Source: Hirsutella rhossiliensis (taxonomy: Eukaryota; Ascomycota; Sordariomycetes; Hypocreales; Ophiocordycipitaceae). From it: a stretch of DNA of 64,000 nucleotides. The first letter of the stretch is position 1. The number at the start of each line of letters is the position of its first letter. This document shows, piece by piece, positions 31,682 to 44,375 of this stretch. The stretch spans positions 5,456,001 to 5,520,000 of the forward strand of contig NW_025408669.1 of assembly GCF_020360975.1 (NCBI RefSeq). Reading direction: 5' to 3'. The notes beneath the pieces are model-generated. The model was not told the DNA's origin, made no database searches, and saw only the letters and a program-made list of their open reading frames with translations. Position numbers and translations under genes: made by a program.

Positions 31682-34600
31682 TTTGAAGACGACGAGGTCC
31701 AGCAGGTGTCTAGGTGGTTGTGGAGAGTTCAAGTTGGCCTCGACTGGACTGGGTTCTTGCGATCTATAGGAGTGGCAGAGAAGCAGCGTCCGGGGGCTTG
31801 GATGGACGTACGGGTCGGGTGGCGTGAAATGGGCGAGGAGACGAGAAGTCGAGGAGGTTGAATAACTATGACGTGAATGTGGGTGGCAGACAGTGAAACT
31901 TTGGCGAACAGAGGGCCTTGGGGCTTAAGAAAAACCTGCTTGGTAGCCGAGGGGGGCGGTATGAAAAGACGGTCAAGGATGATGGAGTCGATGAAGCTAG
32001 ACAGCACAGGAGAGTGAATCCAGGAGGAGCCGAATCAGGAGCCTGGAGTCGAGAATCTTTTTATAATAAGCAATAGGCGAGCCTGGCAAGGAGTGAAGGG
32101 TAGGGGACGAGGAGAATGGCTCGGGAAGCCTTCCAAACGAGACGTTAGGGCACGGTGGAACAAGCGATCGGGGGCAGAACGAACGAGTGAGACGAGCAAG
32201 CAACCCTGCTCCTCTCTTGTGTTGCTCGTCCTGCTCAGTTTCCCCCCCTTCACTTCTCGCTCGCCCGCCGTCCCTACCCCCCAGCCGGGCTATGGCCAAG
32301 CAACGAATCGGGGCCCGGCCGTCTGGTTTGACTTGTCGTGCTGGGGACTCGGGTGGGAGAAGGCGTCTTGTTTCGTCGCAGGCCGTGTACGTCGGACGAG
32401 GCCGGCTGAAGGATCTGATTCGACGACGACCCGGTAGACGGACGATGGAGCGTGAGGGAACGGGGCCGGCCTTGAATAGCAGTATTTTTCTTTTTTTCCT
32501 CCCTCACCCCTCCCAGGCAGGAGTCGACTTGGCGCTCGTTTAGTGGTGACGACGATGGCTGACCCGAGATAATGGTTGAGAATGGGGGGGGGATGATGGA
32601 GAGAAAACTCAGTAGCCTGCTTATCGTACGGAGCCGCTACCTAGTGCCTGAATGGCTGTTCCTCGTGGGAAGCTTCCTTCCCGATTTGTCTAGGCATGGA
32701 CGACGTCTTGGACCCGAGGAAGGTTGTTGGTTAGTTAGCTTGGGCGGCGGGTCTTTCCCGAGTCCCGCCTCTTCTCGTCCACGTCCGCCCGTCCACGTCC
32801 ACGTCCACCTCGACCTCGCCAATCCACCGCCAGCTCCCGAAACCTCCGTCGCCCACGAGGCCCATCCCAGCCGGCACGCACTCCTCCATCTTCTTTCAGC
32901 TTTTCCAGCTCGAGACAGCCCGGTGAACCCCTGCCGCCCTGGCATGCTCCCCCTGCACCCACGCCGCCCTGTCGACGTCGATGAACCAAACGAGAGACGT
33001 GGCTGCAGATCTTCTTGGGCGATCCCGGACAAACGCCTGATGCCAGTGCAGGAACTCCCTCTTCTTTCCGTGGCAGGGGTCCCATCTGTCCTCCACGAGG
33101 CAGCCCAGGTGCCGGAGCGAGGGAGGCAGAGACAGACGAGTTTGCGCCATGCAACCCGACGCCTGCGATTCAGCTTGGAAAAGCAAAGCGAAACACGCCC
33201 ACCCGACAGTCTGGTTCTGGATAGAGGTGTGCCCGTTTGAGCAAGCGGCAAACAGAACAAGAAGAGACTAGCAGAATGTCCCCGGTCTCTCTGCCACCGT
33301 TTGTCGGGACATCATGGCTGGACAGTCAACACCGTGCATTGCAAGTACCTGCGTCACATCGATGTATCTGCCGACACCAGCGAGACGGCCATGTGACGTC
33401 TTGTGCTCTGTGCAGAGCAGCGTTCGTCACCGTGGCGCTGTCCTGCTCAGCAGCTTCTCACTGCCAGTCAGCCTGGCCTTAGGTCGCTCGACTTGAGGCA
33501 ATATCAATCAACATGGCACCCTGGCCTCACGTCGGGCATAGATGGTCTGGCCCAACCGCTTGCCGTCGCTCCCTTTCCTTTCCCGCCCAAGTCGAACCGG
33601 GACCGGGGTTCCCATTCCGGCTTTCAGCTTCATTTGGCAATCGCGGCACTCATGCACACCGCCGGCCGGGCCTGGCGCCAGCTAATATACTCCACCTTCT
33701 CCCAGCCGCTTCAGCTTACGCTCCTCGTCGCCATGGTCCAGCGGCTTGCCATCATGCTTCCAACGTCTCTGGAAACTTCGATTCCGCCGCTGTATCCTCG
33801 TGCACCTCAAGTCGTCTGCCCCCTCCCCAACCCGTTTGCCTCTCCGGGACGGCTGCAACCTTGCCTTGACCTGCTCGTTGCACCTGGCGGCAAACGGCCT
33901 GCCTTCTTTCCGCCTTCGAGATGACCTTCCCCTCCATGGACATCGTCTGCCCAGCCAATAAGGGCTGTTCATATTACAGCGCAGACTTCCTTCTCTGGCA
34001 TCCCATCCCGCCTGCCACGGCACAAACGCCGCTGTCGCTGCCGCGCTTGGTCAGCTTTTCCCGAAACTGTTGCCAGTCGGCAACCATCCAGATAGCATCA
34101 GAGTGACTGCACAGAGCCCGCCGCAGAGACGCAGGCTCTACTGTCACCACTTTTCCTGGTGCCAGGGAGACGTATCATGCTTTCTTTCGGCGCCTGCGTC
34201 CGCCAGCGACGCCATGGCCGATAGGCGTCGCTCTATTTCACGCATCTCAGCACCAGCCCGTCAACACTAGCTGACGGCCTTGGCGGAGATCCAGCAACGC
34301 AAAGCCTGGGGGTTGAGTAAAGTATGACGCAGTATCGGCGATCATTGAAGCTGGGACACTCATCACTAGGGCAAACCCTTTTCGCCGGAGACGTTCGCTT
34401 TGACTCGACATGACCCTGATTTCCGGTGAGTGGAGTAGGCATGGACAGCAAGCAGGGTGATGCTGTCTGTTTCCTCGTACTTACATGACGTTACATCACA
34501 TGATGCAGGATGTTGGGCAGCACAAGTGGACGAGATTGCCGACTCTCCTACCAACATCCAAAGACGGCGTGCCTTGCATTTCTCAATGACGTGGAGCAAA

Positions 34601-36898
34601 CCGAAGGATCCAAGCTGCGCTACGGGCTCAGCGGTCGCTTTGCGAGCTTGTGCTGGACACACACATCTTCTCTCGTCAAATGTCTTGGTTGAGAAAAGAC
34701 CGACGCGTGGGTGACCACCACCATTTACGGAAGTGTCAACTCCGGTCCCATCACACCGAGTACCTTGTGTTGCATTTCCTAATCAAAAGACTGGGGTTCT
34801 GCCAAGATTCAAGGCCATGGGAATCAAGCCCGCCCGCGTCTCTCGGAGTTTCTCTGCATCTATGTCTCTCCCTTTCGTCTCCCATTTTCTCTTTGTCCTC
34901 TCTTCTCTCGCCGTGCTCTCGCTCTCCCTCTCTCGATTTTTTTTTGGGGGCTAGTTTGCTGCCGCCGTCAACCAACTGGTCCCCAGTCAGACGCACGCAG
35001 AGGAATGCAACAAGAGACAACGGGGATGCCAATATCGCCGAGGGCTGCAGCGAGTGCTTGATTTAGCGACGTGCAGAGGCGGCACAGGCTCCGTTTGGAC
35101 CTGTCGGAAGCGTTGCCAGTGTTATTCCGCAAAGTCGAGTGACGATGGTGGGCCTCTGGGCATATGTGGTCTTGTGCTCGGGATGCTTGCCGGTGCGTCA
35201 GTTGGAGCAAGGGCCAGGCATTGTCCGGCTGCGGCCCTGCCGACCCGCTGATCTCCAGCTCATGCGACCGGCCTGTGCCCTGTCTAGCCGCGACCGACCC
35301 GACTCGGCCATGTTGAATGCGGCTCAGCCATCCATTGCTACCGCTGCCCGCCCGTTGTCCATCAGTCGCGGTGGAACAATGCATCAAACGTGGCCGGAGC
35401 CTGGGGTCTTGCGTCTGCTCGGAGACCGGGAGCGAGCCTCAGCGCGTGCGGTCCTGTAGCCTGCTCACCGGAACGCCTCATCTGCCGCTGCGACAGCGGT
35501 CGAGCGTTGACCAAGGCCCCGGGACGAGGACCAGAGGCTTCACTGGCCATGTCCCGTTTTGTGCCGGCTCCTCTTTATTTTATCCAAAGGCCTCAGGCGC
35601 AACGGGCGGCGCAGCCCCGGTCTGGCCTGATACCCCTGGGGGCTTACCATGAGGATAAACGGTCCCCGGTGCTCGATACGAGTACAGGGCGCCCACGATG
35701 CCTGGAGTTTGGGCGGGCCAGATGGACCCATGGCCATCACATTTGCCCTCATGACATTCTGATGATCCCCATCTGACACACCCCGGGGCGCGGCCAATCA
35801 CCACTCCATCGCTCTCCCTAAGGTTGTCAGGGGCAAGGGGTAACCCCGGACGCCATCCCCATTTGCTACACGACATGGCGAGACAAGCCCCGACGCTAGT
35901 CTGGGAGCGGGCGGCGGATAGGTGCGTCCCGTGTCCATGTCGTCGGGCCCGTCGCCGTCTGTTGCCTCTTGCCTCTGCGCCGCGCCGACTTTTGAGTCAA
36001 GTCTTTGGCAAAACTGCAGACGCCGCAGGAGAGACGGGTGCGTGCCCGACGATGAGGGATGCGTACGTCTTGCGTGCCGCTGCCCCCGTTGTTGCTTCTC
36101 GGCCACGTTTTTATTCCGCCCGGGGCCCTGTCTAGCAGGATTGGGTGTCCGCGTCAGCAGGTACTTTATCATAATTATGCCATGTAGAAGTATGTATGTA
36201 CAGTGTCGTGTATGTGTGTCTATGGATGCGCCTACGCCCCCCCGTCATGAAGCATACGGTATGTGCATGGTGTGCTGCAGGTTCGCCCGTCTGCACATAC
36301 ATGTCTGCACCGCTCTGGGCTTCCCTCCCGTCCACGCCATGCTGCATGCTTCGCTCTCAGCCCGACCTGATAGCAGCACGCATGCTTTGACACACGCCAC
36401 ATGTCCTGGCATTCCCGCGTCTCTTGTCTAGCCCCGTCTCGGCCTGTCTCTTGCAGCTCTCGCTCCCCGAGTGCCGCGCGTGCTCGTCTGATCTGGGGGT
36501 AGAAAGGTCCTCAGACGCCGCGGTCGATGGAGGAAGCCCGCCAACGCCTTTCTGAGCAGTCACATCCGGGCATGTCTCCCCTCTCCCTACGGCAGCAGGC
36601 ACCCGGCCGCCTTGGATCTAGCATCGGTAGTCCAGCCTATTCCCTCGAGGGTGATTCCGAGCGAACCCACGGGATTCACGGGGCCGGATCCCTGGTCCCC
36701 CTTCAGCATCCCACGCCCCCCCCCAGCCCGAATCCTTGCCCATTGGTCAGCCGCGTGCCGATACATCAGCTGGTCAAGGACGAGCTGAGGCTCGCCCGCT
36801 ACCCATCTGACATGACCCCGAGTGTACGTAAAACGCCCAAGTCCCGGCGCGCACCGCTCTGCTCTCTCTGCCGGGCGCCCCTCAACACCCCAGTTCCG
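31682..36898. other. Long gene-poor region
   Basis: About 5.2 kb without a gene I can support. Overlapping open frames around 32.57-33.26 kb occur on both strands and are mutually exclusive; the minus frame at 32896-33186 looks slightly more protein-like (CLVEDRWDPCHGKKREF) but has no recognised domain. The rest is unique-looking with a few pyrimidine tracts (34.86-34.94 kb). A long noncoding transcript cannot be excluded. Confidence 0.4.
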
Positions 36899-39800
36899 TC
36901 AGGCCGGGTCGGTCGTCTCATCCTGTCCCGTGGCTTCGGCGCCCGCCTCAGCTTGGGCATCATTTTGCTTGACCGGCTCCCCCTTCCTCGCCCGGGACAG
37001 TATGTCTTTGGGCGGGAGGGCCTTCATCTCGAGCATGTCGTTATCGTTGGCCAGCCGCTCCTGCTCTTCAAAGGTGAAGGCGTCTGACAGGTTGACGGCC
37101 AGGAACGTCTTGGGCAGCTTGACCCTGAGTGCCCATCGCGTCAGCATGTTTCGGGCAAATACGGAACTGGTGGCCACCCAAGGCCACGACCAGGTAATCG
37201 CAAGAACAAGGAGGGAAGGGTGGGGGCTAGCAAACGCAAGAACGAGCGAGAGAGATGAAAACACGAGAAGAGACGGAGATGGCCGACTTACTGATTAAAC
37301 TTTGCTCGCAGCGTCTTGATGACCTGCAACCAGTCTATGTGCGGCGTCAAGCTACGTCTCGGCGCACATCCTATGCAATGCCGGCTGTCGAGCTGGACGT
37401 GCAGAGGATCGAACACGTGGCATCCCGGGCTGATGGTGACGCGGATGCTATATGTAAAGGTGGGCTCGTCTCCAGAGGATTCGCCCGCCGCAGGCGCCTT
37501 CATTTCGGACTCGTATAACTCGAAGCAGATCTGCGAGAGGTAGTCGAGCTCGGGGATCGTGCTCCGCTTGATCTTGGTCTCGATGCCGCCCTCGATGATG
37601 CAGTTGAGCAGCGTGTAAATGTGCGATTCCTTTGTAAAGTAGAAGAAGGACTTGGCGTCGTTGGAGGCCTGCATCTCCTCCAGATCGTGGACAATTTCCT
37701 TGAGCAGCGGAAGCGACGTCAGAAGCCCGATTTCGAGCTTTTCGCTGTCCGAAATGCCATACTCTTGTGGGCAAATGAAGTCGAACAAGACCTTGGCCAG
37801 GCGATACAGCTCCTGCAGCGGCTCGTTCCTTGGATCGGTCTTGGTCGTGGTCTGGTGCGTCCCCTTGTAGAGCCGGAAGTACTGTTCGGGCGGGCCCTCC
37901 TCGTGCAGGTGTCTCAGGCTGTTGAGGAATGATCGTCTGCGGAAGAGCTTCTTGACAGTCGCTCCTCGACTGGATGGATCCATCTTGTCAGACCCGTCTG
38001 GCGACGGGTTCTGGCCCTTGTCGGCCTTGGGGTCCTCCGAGGCCCTGCCTTCCTCGGGCGATGCGGATTTGCCTTCCTTGACCGTGTACTCTTCGTCCAA
38101 CATGGTCTTTGGCGGCGTAAACACCCACTCCAGAAACTGGCGGTTGTGCAAGGCGTCAAACTTCATCGTGTCGTAGAGTTCGGAAATCTTGCTCGGGTCC
38201 ACCTTGTCGCCGTCGCAAAACTCGGCAAAGAGCTTCTCCCATCGCTCGCGGAAGAGCTCGGCGTCCTCACCGCTGCACCACCGCGACTGGATGCCGTTGA
38301 CGGCATTAGCATGCGACAGTGCCGACGAGATGGACGTGCTGGAGCCTTCTCCAGTCAGCTTCTCGGTGCTTGCATTGGACATGGAGCTGATTGACGCCGA
38401 GGAGCCGTTGTGTATTTTGCCGTAGTTGTACTGCATGACACGCCGGTGAAAGTTCATGAGCTGCACCACCCTGGTCTGCACCTCGGAAGGCTCTGGTGTT
38501 TTGTCGGGCCAAGCGAACTGGGCGGGGCGTTCGTTGCCCTTACGCAAGAGCCCCTTGAGCTTCTTCTTGACCTTGTCTGTCTCATCCTTGGCAGCGTTGG
38601 AGTCGTCGAGGAGGTCTTTGCGGATGGTGATGAAGTCTTCAGGTATGTCCTTTCTTCCCAAGAACGAGGCGGCCCAGATCTGTGCGCTTGCCGTCACGCG
38701 CCGCTCCGAGCTGCTGTACACGTGGACTTCCTCCAGAACGTCTCTGTTCAGCAGCAGCAAGTCATTGCGCATGTTCTCGCCCAATTCCTGTGACTGGTAT
38801 CGCGCAGAATGGGTCGGCTCGCCACTCCACTTGACAATGAGCTGGAGCTTGTCGAGAACCAGGCGTTCCTCGGCTGCCGTGAACTTGGACATGGTCACGC
38901 CCGACAGGGAATCGTGTCGCTTCGAGGAAGGCTTGCATTGACCTTCTGGAGCTGGGCTTTCGCTGCTGCGGTCGTGAGAGTTGGCCTCGCCGTCCCCACT
39001 TGACACTGGCGCCTCTTGGACAGGAGGCGCCTCATCAATCTTCTTTCGAAACATGGGCTTGATCTGGACCTTGGTGCCAGCCCAGCTCCCCTTCTTCACC
39101 AGCACGTTGCGAAGTGCCTTGAGCTTGGCACGATCTTCGATGCCTGCTTCGTACGCCACGTCGACGGCCTGGATGACACTTGCTAGCGCTGCTTCCCCTA
39201 TGAGAAGGACCTCCTCCTGGTGGCCCTTGAGCAGCGCAATAAAGGGCTCTGTATGAAACGTGAACTTGTATTTCTGCTTCGGCGTACGGTCTGCGTGGCG
39301 TATCACAGACACCATGCCTTTTAGTTTCCACGAGTGCTTGGGTGGTGGCGGCGGTGCGGCCACCACCTCCCCTTCTTGTGGCTGAGTCGTGGGGGTGTGA
39401 GCGGCCGTGGTCTTGGTTGAGATGGTAGAGACGGGACGGGGCAGGGTCAGATCTGGAGGTGGCGGAGGCAACAGAGGGCTCGTCTCGGCGCTATGGGCGA
39501 TTGAGTTCAACGCGCTTTCATTCCTGGAAGAAGCCGCTTCGCTAGGGACCCGACTGGACTCGCCGTACTGCGGCTCCGTGCTGGGGGGAGCCGACGCGCT
39601 CCCGCTGGCCGCCTTGGGAGTCGCTGCAGAGGCGTTGCTGGCGGCAGTCTGTTGCTCGCGGTCCTTGATGCCTTGCGCAGCGCGGGCGAGTGGATCGACG
39701 TCCGACGTGGCAGGAGACGGCATCGGGGGAGTGACACCTCCGCGGCGTAGCCGTTCCTTGACGAATATGTCCTTGAGAATGTTTGCGCAATGGTCATAGT

Positions 39801-41810
39801 AATCGTCGTTGTCTTTGACAAAGCTCCACCCGTTGACGTCGATGACATAGCTTTTGCCGGATGCTCGCAGTAAATCAAAGCCGCAGACACGCTGACCAAA
39901 GGTGTTGGATATCTTGCTTGCCACCTCCTTTTCCTCGGGGCTCAGCGCGGTGACGTAACGCAGCTCCTTGCCATGTGTGTTGCGCCTGACGATGCCATCA
40001 ACGACGGGGGACTTGCGAGTCTCGGCATGGCAGTAGTGGGGCCCCACGGTGTAGGCCTTGACATCCTCGGCATTGTCGACTTGCATGAAGCTTTCGTAGA
40101 CGTAGCTGCTGCCGGGCTCTGTGATTGCTCTCGGCACATTCAAGTCAGGAATGTAGTCTGAGCTCTTGTTGCCAATCTTTCGGAAGAGCTTCCTCGCGCC
40201 ACCACCGGAGCTTCGCGGGAAATAAATGATAATGTTGTGATCTTCGCCGCTCGTGGGCTTCTCAACAAAGGGCTTCTTGAGCAGTGCGCCGTCGACGCTC
40301 AGGACGTCGCCATCGTCCATCAGTTCTACATGCCGCGGAGGCAGCACCTGTTCTGCGTCGGTCGGGTTTAGGGAGATGCCGGATATGTCCTTGATGTGCT
40401 TTGCCATGTCGGCGGTGAGAACCTGTGGGCCGCCGTCTCGACTGACCTCGAGTCGTTTCGGGGTGCGAACTTGGATGCGGTCGAGGAGGCGAAGGCACAC
40501 TCGCCTGTCCCAGAGAATCTGCTGCATGGGCACATCGTTGACGCAAAAGGGCTTGCGAGCTTTGACATAGGCGATTGCCTTTTCCAGGGGAAACCCATCA
40601 GAGTAGAAGGAGATGAGATAGTCGCTGGGGTGAGAGGGGTTAGCAGACTGTGTGCACAAGCGCGTCTACATGAGACGTGGATAACGGGCGAAAGGCCAAG
40701 CGGCTACTCACCAGATGGGCCAATTCTCAACCTCTAAGCAAAGCAAGGTTAGAAGAGTCTAAGCAGAGATGATGCAGTCGAGAGACGAACCTTCATCAAG
40801 AATAACCTTGTCGCCAAAGACGACGACGTCGAATTCGCGGTTTGCAATGAGGCGGTTGAGGATGTTCCTACTCGGCTTACTCCTGGCTTTAATGTCCAGA
40901 GCACATATCCCAATGACCCCCCAGGCAGCTGGCTTGGCTAGGCAGGTCAGGACTGTGGACGGAACGGGGCTGGCAGAAAGCATGGCTTCTTACACTCTTC
41001 CTTGTCGCGGTGATGGGGACCGCGATCGCTGCTGGGACTGTGGCTGCTGGCGGCAGTGCTCCCGCTGAATCTCCTCTTTGCCCTACTGCGGGAGCGATCT
41101 GGCTGAGAGCGCATGGCAGATTCGGTTCGCTGGTTGCGGCCCATGAGGTCGAGGGGCTGTGCGTGGGGGTCTATGGGTGCGAGATGGTGCTGTTGGGCAG
41201 AGGGTGTCGCCGGGCCAGCAAGGCTTGGCTGGCCCGCGTCCGAGGGTGGGTTCTTGGCCGAGGACATGAAGGCCGGGATGGATCTCGACGAGGCGACAGA
41301 GTCGGGGGCAGCATGGGAAGACGACGACGAATTGACGAGGCTGCGGGCCGAGGCTAGAGAGTAGGTAGAGGTTGACGAGAGGCGCCTCGACTGGATTTCG
41401 GAGAAGGAGGGTCTCGCCGTCAGAGTGTCGGGCAGCGGGGCGGCAGCAGCAGCGTCAAAGGTGGAAGCTGGGCGGACCCGCGGGGTGTCGGCGTCGGCGG
41501 TGGTGGGGGACAAGGGCGGCGGCAGGGAGACATCGTCGCTCCAGGCGTCCGAGTTGCCCGACTGTCTGCGGCTCTGGTGGGCGAGCGAGGCCTTGAGCGA
41601 GGCGGGCGGGGAGTGGGGAGCGGCCGAGACGACGCTGGAACGCTCGGCGTGGACCTGCGAGGTGCCCGGCTCGGCATAGCGACTCTTTCTGCTGCTGGCC
41701 ATGGAGCCGGTCAAGGACGATGACGTCGAGATGCTGCGGGCGTGCGGTTGCTGAGAGCGGCGGCGGGCGAGGGGGTCGTCATGATCGGGGCTTGACGACG
41801 GCTGGTCCAT
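36899..41810 (-). CDS. vip1: Vip1/PPIP5K inositol hexakisphosphate kinase
   Basis: Five exons, 41810-40994, 40937-40791, 40733-40712, 40624-37292 and 37166-36899, give 1528 aa with all phases consistent. Residues 1-270 are Ser/Pro-rich. Then comes the pre-ATP-grasp/ATP-grasp kinase domain: [51 protein letters not shown] and the metal/ATP segment [20 protein letters not shown]. After a disordered linker the histidine-acid-phosphatase-like domain starts [17 protein letters not shown] (RHxxR) and ends in the [11 protein letters not shown] region. The last exon supplies [19 protein letters not shown]. Vip1 makes 1-InsP7 from InsP6, and the phosphatase-like half removes it; in fungi (Asp1) it affects microtubules, polarity and phosphate signalling. 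Start 41810 (context GCAATGG) is preferred to a Met 34 codons upstream. Exon 3 is only 22 nt. Confidence 0.95.
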
Positions 41811-42755
41811 TGCGCCGATGATGCTGCCGCCGTCGGCAATTGGTGGTGGAGGCGGATGGTGGGCTCGATTGCTGGAGCGAGGGAGAAAAGAAAAAGTCTG
41901 TCGCTCGCCCACCTACGGTACCTGGGACCCAGGTATTATGCAGGTACCCGAGCCCAGGCCCCTTGTACCCTGTGTCTACATGTGTCTACAGTACGGTGAA
42001 AGACATGCAATGCCGGCCGGCACGTGGACGACTCTGTGCCTTACAGATTCGCTTCCGGCACGACCGGGTACCGAGTACATGCATGCACACGCTTGCCTCA
42101 GTACCTACCCGCTGCTTCTGGCTCTTCTCTTGCGTCGCGAGTGGCCCTGTCAGAACGAGGCTTCTGCGGCTTGCCTAATGGGGCACAGGCACCAGGGTCA
42201 TGTTGTGAAGATCCAAGGTTGAGAGCTGTAAAGAGAGGTGTCACTGTCGGCAGGACGAAAGACTTATAATACGTGATACCTAATGCTGCCTCTATAGGAC
42301 TGCCCCTATTTTGCCTGTGTAGCGGTACTTTACCAGTGTGACAAGAGCTACCTAAAGTTAATTACCTCTTCTACGGTTGATTGAGCAAGCTGCTGCTAAT
42401 GTGTACATTGGGCTCTGCCCAGAGTACACGGGGGCCCTTTTCCCGCCTCTTAGGCCCGAGTTTCTTCTTCGTCCGACCGACTATACTTGTCATATTTCAT
42501 GATCCTTCTACTGCAGATCTGATAGTGCCCCATTAGGCCCCGTTCCAATATCTAGCAGGCTTGTTACGATATACTCCGCATCTACGATGTACTTTGTACG
42601 GCGTACATCCAGTGTAACGTGAGACCGCGGGGCTGCGTGCTAAGCTGAGCATGGTTTCCCTCCTCGACATGACAAGCTTCTGTCAATCCTTGCCTGTCCT
42701 TTTCCTCCAGAGCCCTACCGACCTTCTTGCATTCACCGACGCCAAAAGCGCAGCC
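41811..42755. promoter_or_regulatory. Divergent region, vip1 and dioxygenase
   Basis: 945 bp between outward-reading genes. It is AT-richer than the flanking coding DNA from about 42240 on, with TATAATACG at 42265 and several GTAC-rich words (41930-41960). Promoter function is inferred from position. A frame opening at 42651 extends into the dioxygenase but is probably leader. Confidence 0.45.
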
Positions 42756-43902
42756 ATGGCCGAAGATGGTGCTTCTCAGCTCACAGCTCCCATCGTAGAC
42801 ATCTCCGGATACTTGGCGGATGACGCACAAGCCGTCCCGCGAATCGCCTCCTCCATCGCATCAGCCGCTCACTCCCCCGGCTTCTTCCAGATAACTGGCC
42901 ACGGCATTTCAAGCAGCCTGGTCTCACGACTTCTCGAGAACGTCGCCGCATTCTTTGCTTTCCCCTACGAGGTCAGGTACTCTGTCCGCAGTAGCAAGTT
43001 GACCGCTTTTCGAGGCTTCGAGGCCATGGGCGACCAGCGCATAGACAAGGAGCTTGTGGACTGCAAGGAAGGCTTCATGATTGGGCGAGAAACATCACCT
43101 GAGGATGCTAGGTATCTCCAGGGGCCGAATCAGTGGCCGCTTGGCCCACAAGGTCAAGATTTCAAGCATGTCATGATGGAGTTTCATAACAAGATGCTAG
43201 GGCTCAGCAAGGTGATGTTCAGCTTGGTGGCTTTGAGCCTAGGCCTGAAGGAAGACTACTTTGACGCCTTCGTTGACAGTAAGGATTGTAAGTTGTGGTT
43301 TACCTTACCATCACAGACACAGACCAGAACTGACGAAATATCGAATCAGCAATATCCATGATGCGAGCGCATCGGTATCCGCCCATGACACCAGAGACGG
43401 CCAAGAACTCGCGAGGAATTGGCGAGCATACTGACTTTGGGGCACTTACTCTACTTTTACAAGACCAAGGTAGGCATTTAGTCGCTAAAGCGCTCCGGCT
43501 ATTGACTGACCAGAACCCAAGTTGGGGGGCTGGAAGTGTTTCATAGGCCATCCAAAACATGGCACGCTGTTGAGCCAGTGGAAGGCGCCTTTGTGGTGAA
43601 CATCGGAGACATGCTGGGTATCAAGTACCTATACATGGAATGAGATCATCCAGACCTTGAATACTAACATATTCGCTGCAGAGCGTTGGACAAACAGCCA
43701 TTATACCTCTACTCTCCATAGGGTGATTTCGCCGGCCAGCACCGAGTACCGATATAGCGTGGCTTTTTTCAACGAAGGACTTCTGGATCAAGTAATTGAA
43801 TGCATTCCAACTTGCCTCGGGCCGGATGAGAAGCCTTCTTATGAGCCTGTACAGGTCGAGGCACTTTTGAGGAACAGATACGGCTGCAGTTATGAGGAAT
43901 AA
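42756..43902 (+). CDS. 2-oxoglutarate/Fe(II)-dependent dioxygenase (isopenicillin-N-synthase-like)
   Basis: Four exons, 42756-43287, 43350-43469, 43522-43617 and 43682-43902, give 322 aa. The N-terminal DIOX_N part has PIVDISGYL and [11 protein letters not shown]. The catalytic jelly roll has the iron ligands His204 and Asp206 ([16 protein letters not shown]) and His262 (STLHRV), and the 2-oxoglutarate-binding Arg273-x-Ser275. [19 protein letters not shown] and [12 protein letters not shown] join exons 2-4 as in the family. The start ATG (CAGCCATGG) has a strong context and sits just before the conserved region. Intron 2 uses acceptor CCCAAG; the nearer CAG would break the frame. Such enzymes hydroxylate or desaturate small molecules, and the substrate cannot be read from sequence. 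No biosynthetic cluster surrounds it. Confidence 0.9.
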
Positions 43903-44375
43903 TAGCGTCTGGTGAGCGGGCTGTTCAGAGATCAACCGTCATTACTAGCGACAACCTCTGCTCTTGACGGTTGAGCGCCTATTCTTAGCACCTTTACATT
44001 CGCTGAGAAGATATTCTTGTCGCTTCCGAATTTCGCTCTAGGCTTCCGCGCCTTGTTCACTGGTCAAAGCAGGACCACATCCATGGTCCCCCCATATGGT
44101 TCCGAGACTCACTTGCCAGCGGCTTCTTGTAGAATTTTTGATAACACGGTTGACAGCATTAGCTCCGACTTTGGCCCAGCCCCTCAGCAGGACGTAGCGG
44201 ACGTACGCCGGACTCCGGAGCTGCCCCGCCCCGCCCCGCAAGAGTGGAAGGTGGGGCGGCAGAAAACAGGCGACGATTCTCACCGCCCAAATTTTTCAGG
44301 ATCGCTTCAGAACGGCAATGAAAGCGCTTGTCCGCAAGCCAGCCCCCATCAGCATCTGCGCGCCTGAACTCCAAC
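43903..44375. other. Intergenic region before utp21
   Basis: 473 bp between two plus-strand genes. It contains the GC-rich word CCCCGCCCCGCCCCGC (44223-44238). No gene is seen. Confidence 0.4.

Noticed and set aside
32572..33260. Overlapping frames of 207-222 codons on opposite strands
   Set aside because: They exclude each other, contain no recognisable domain and lack clear splice partners or start context.
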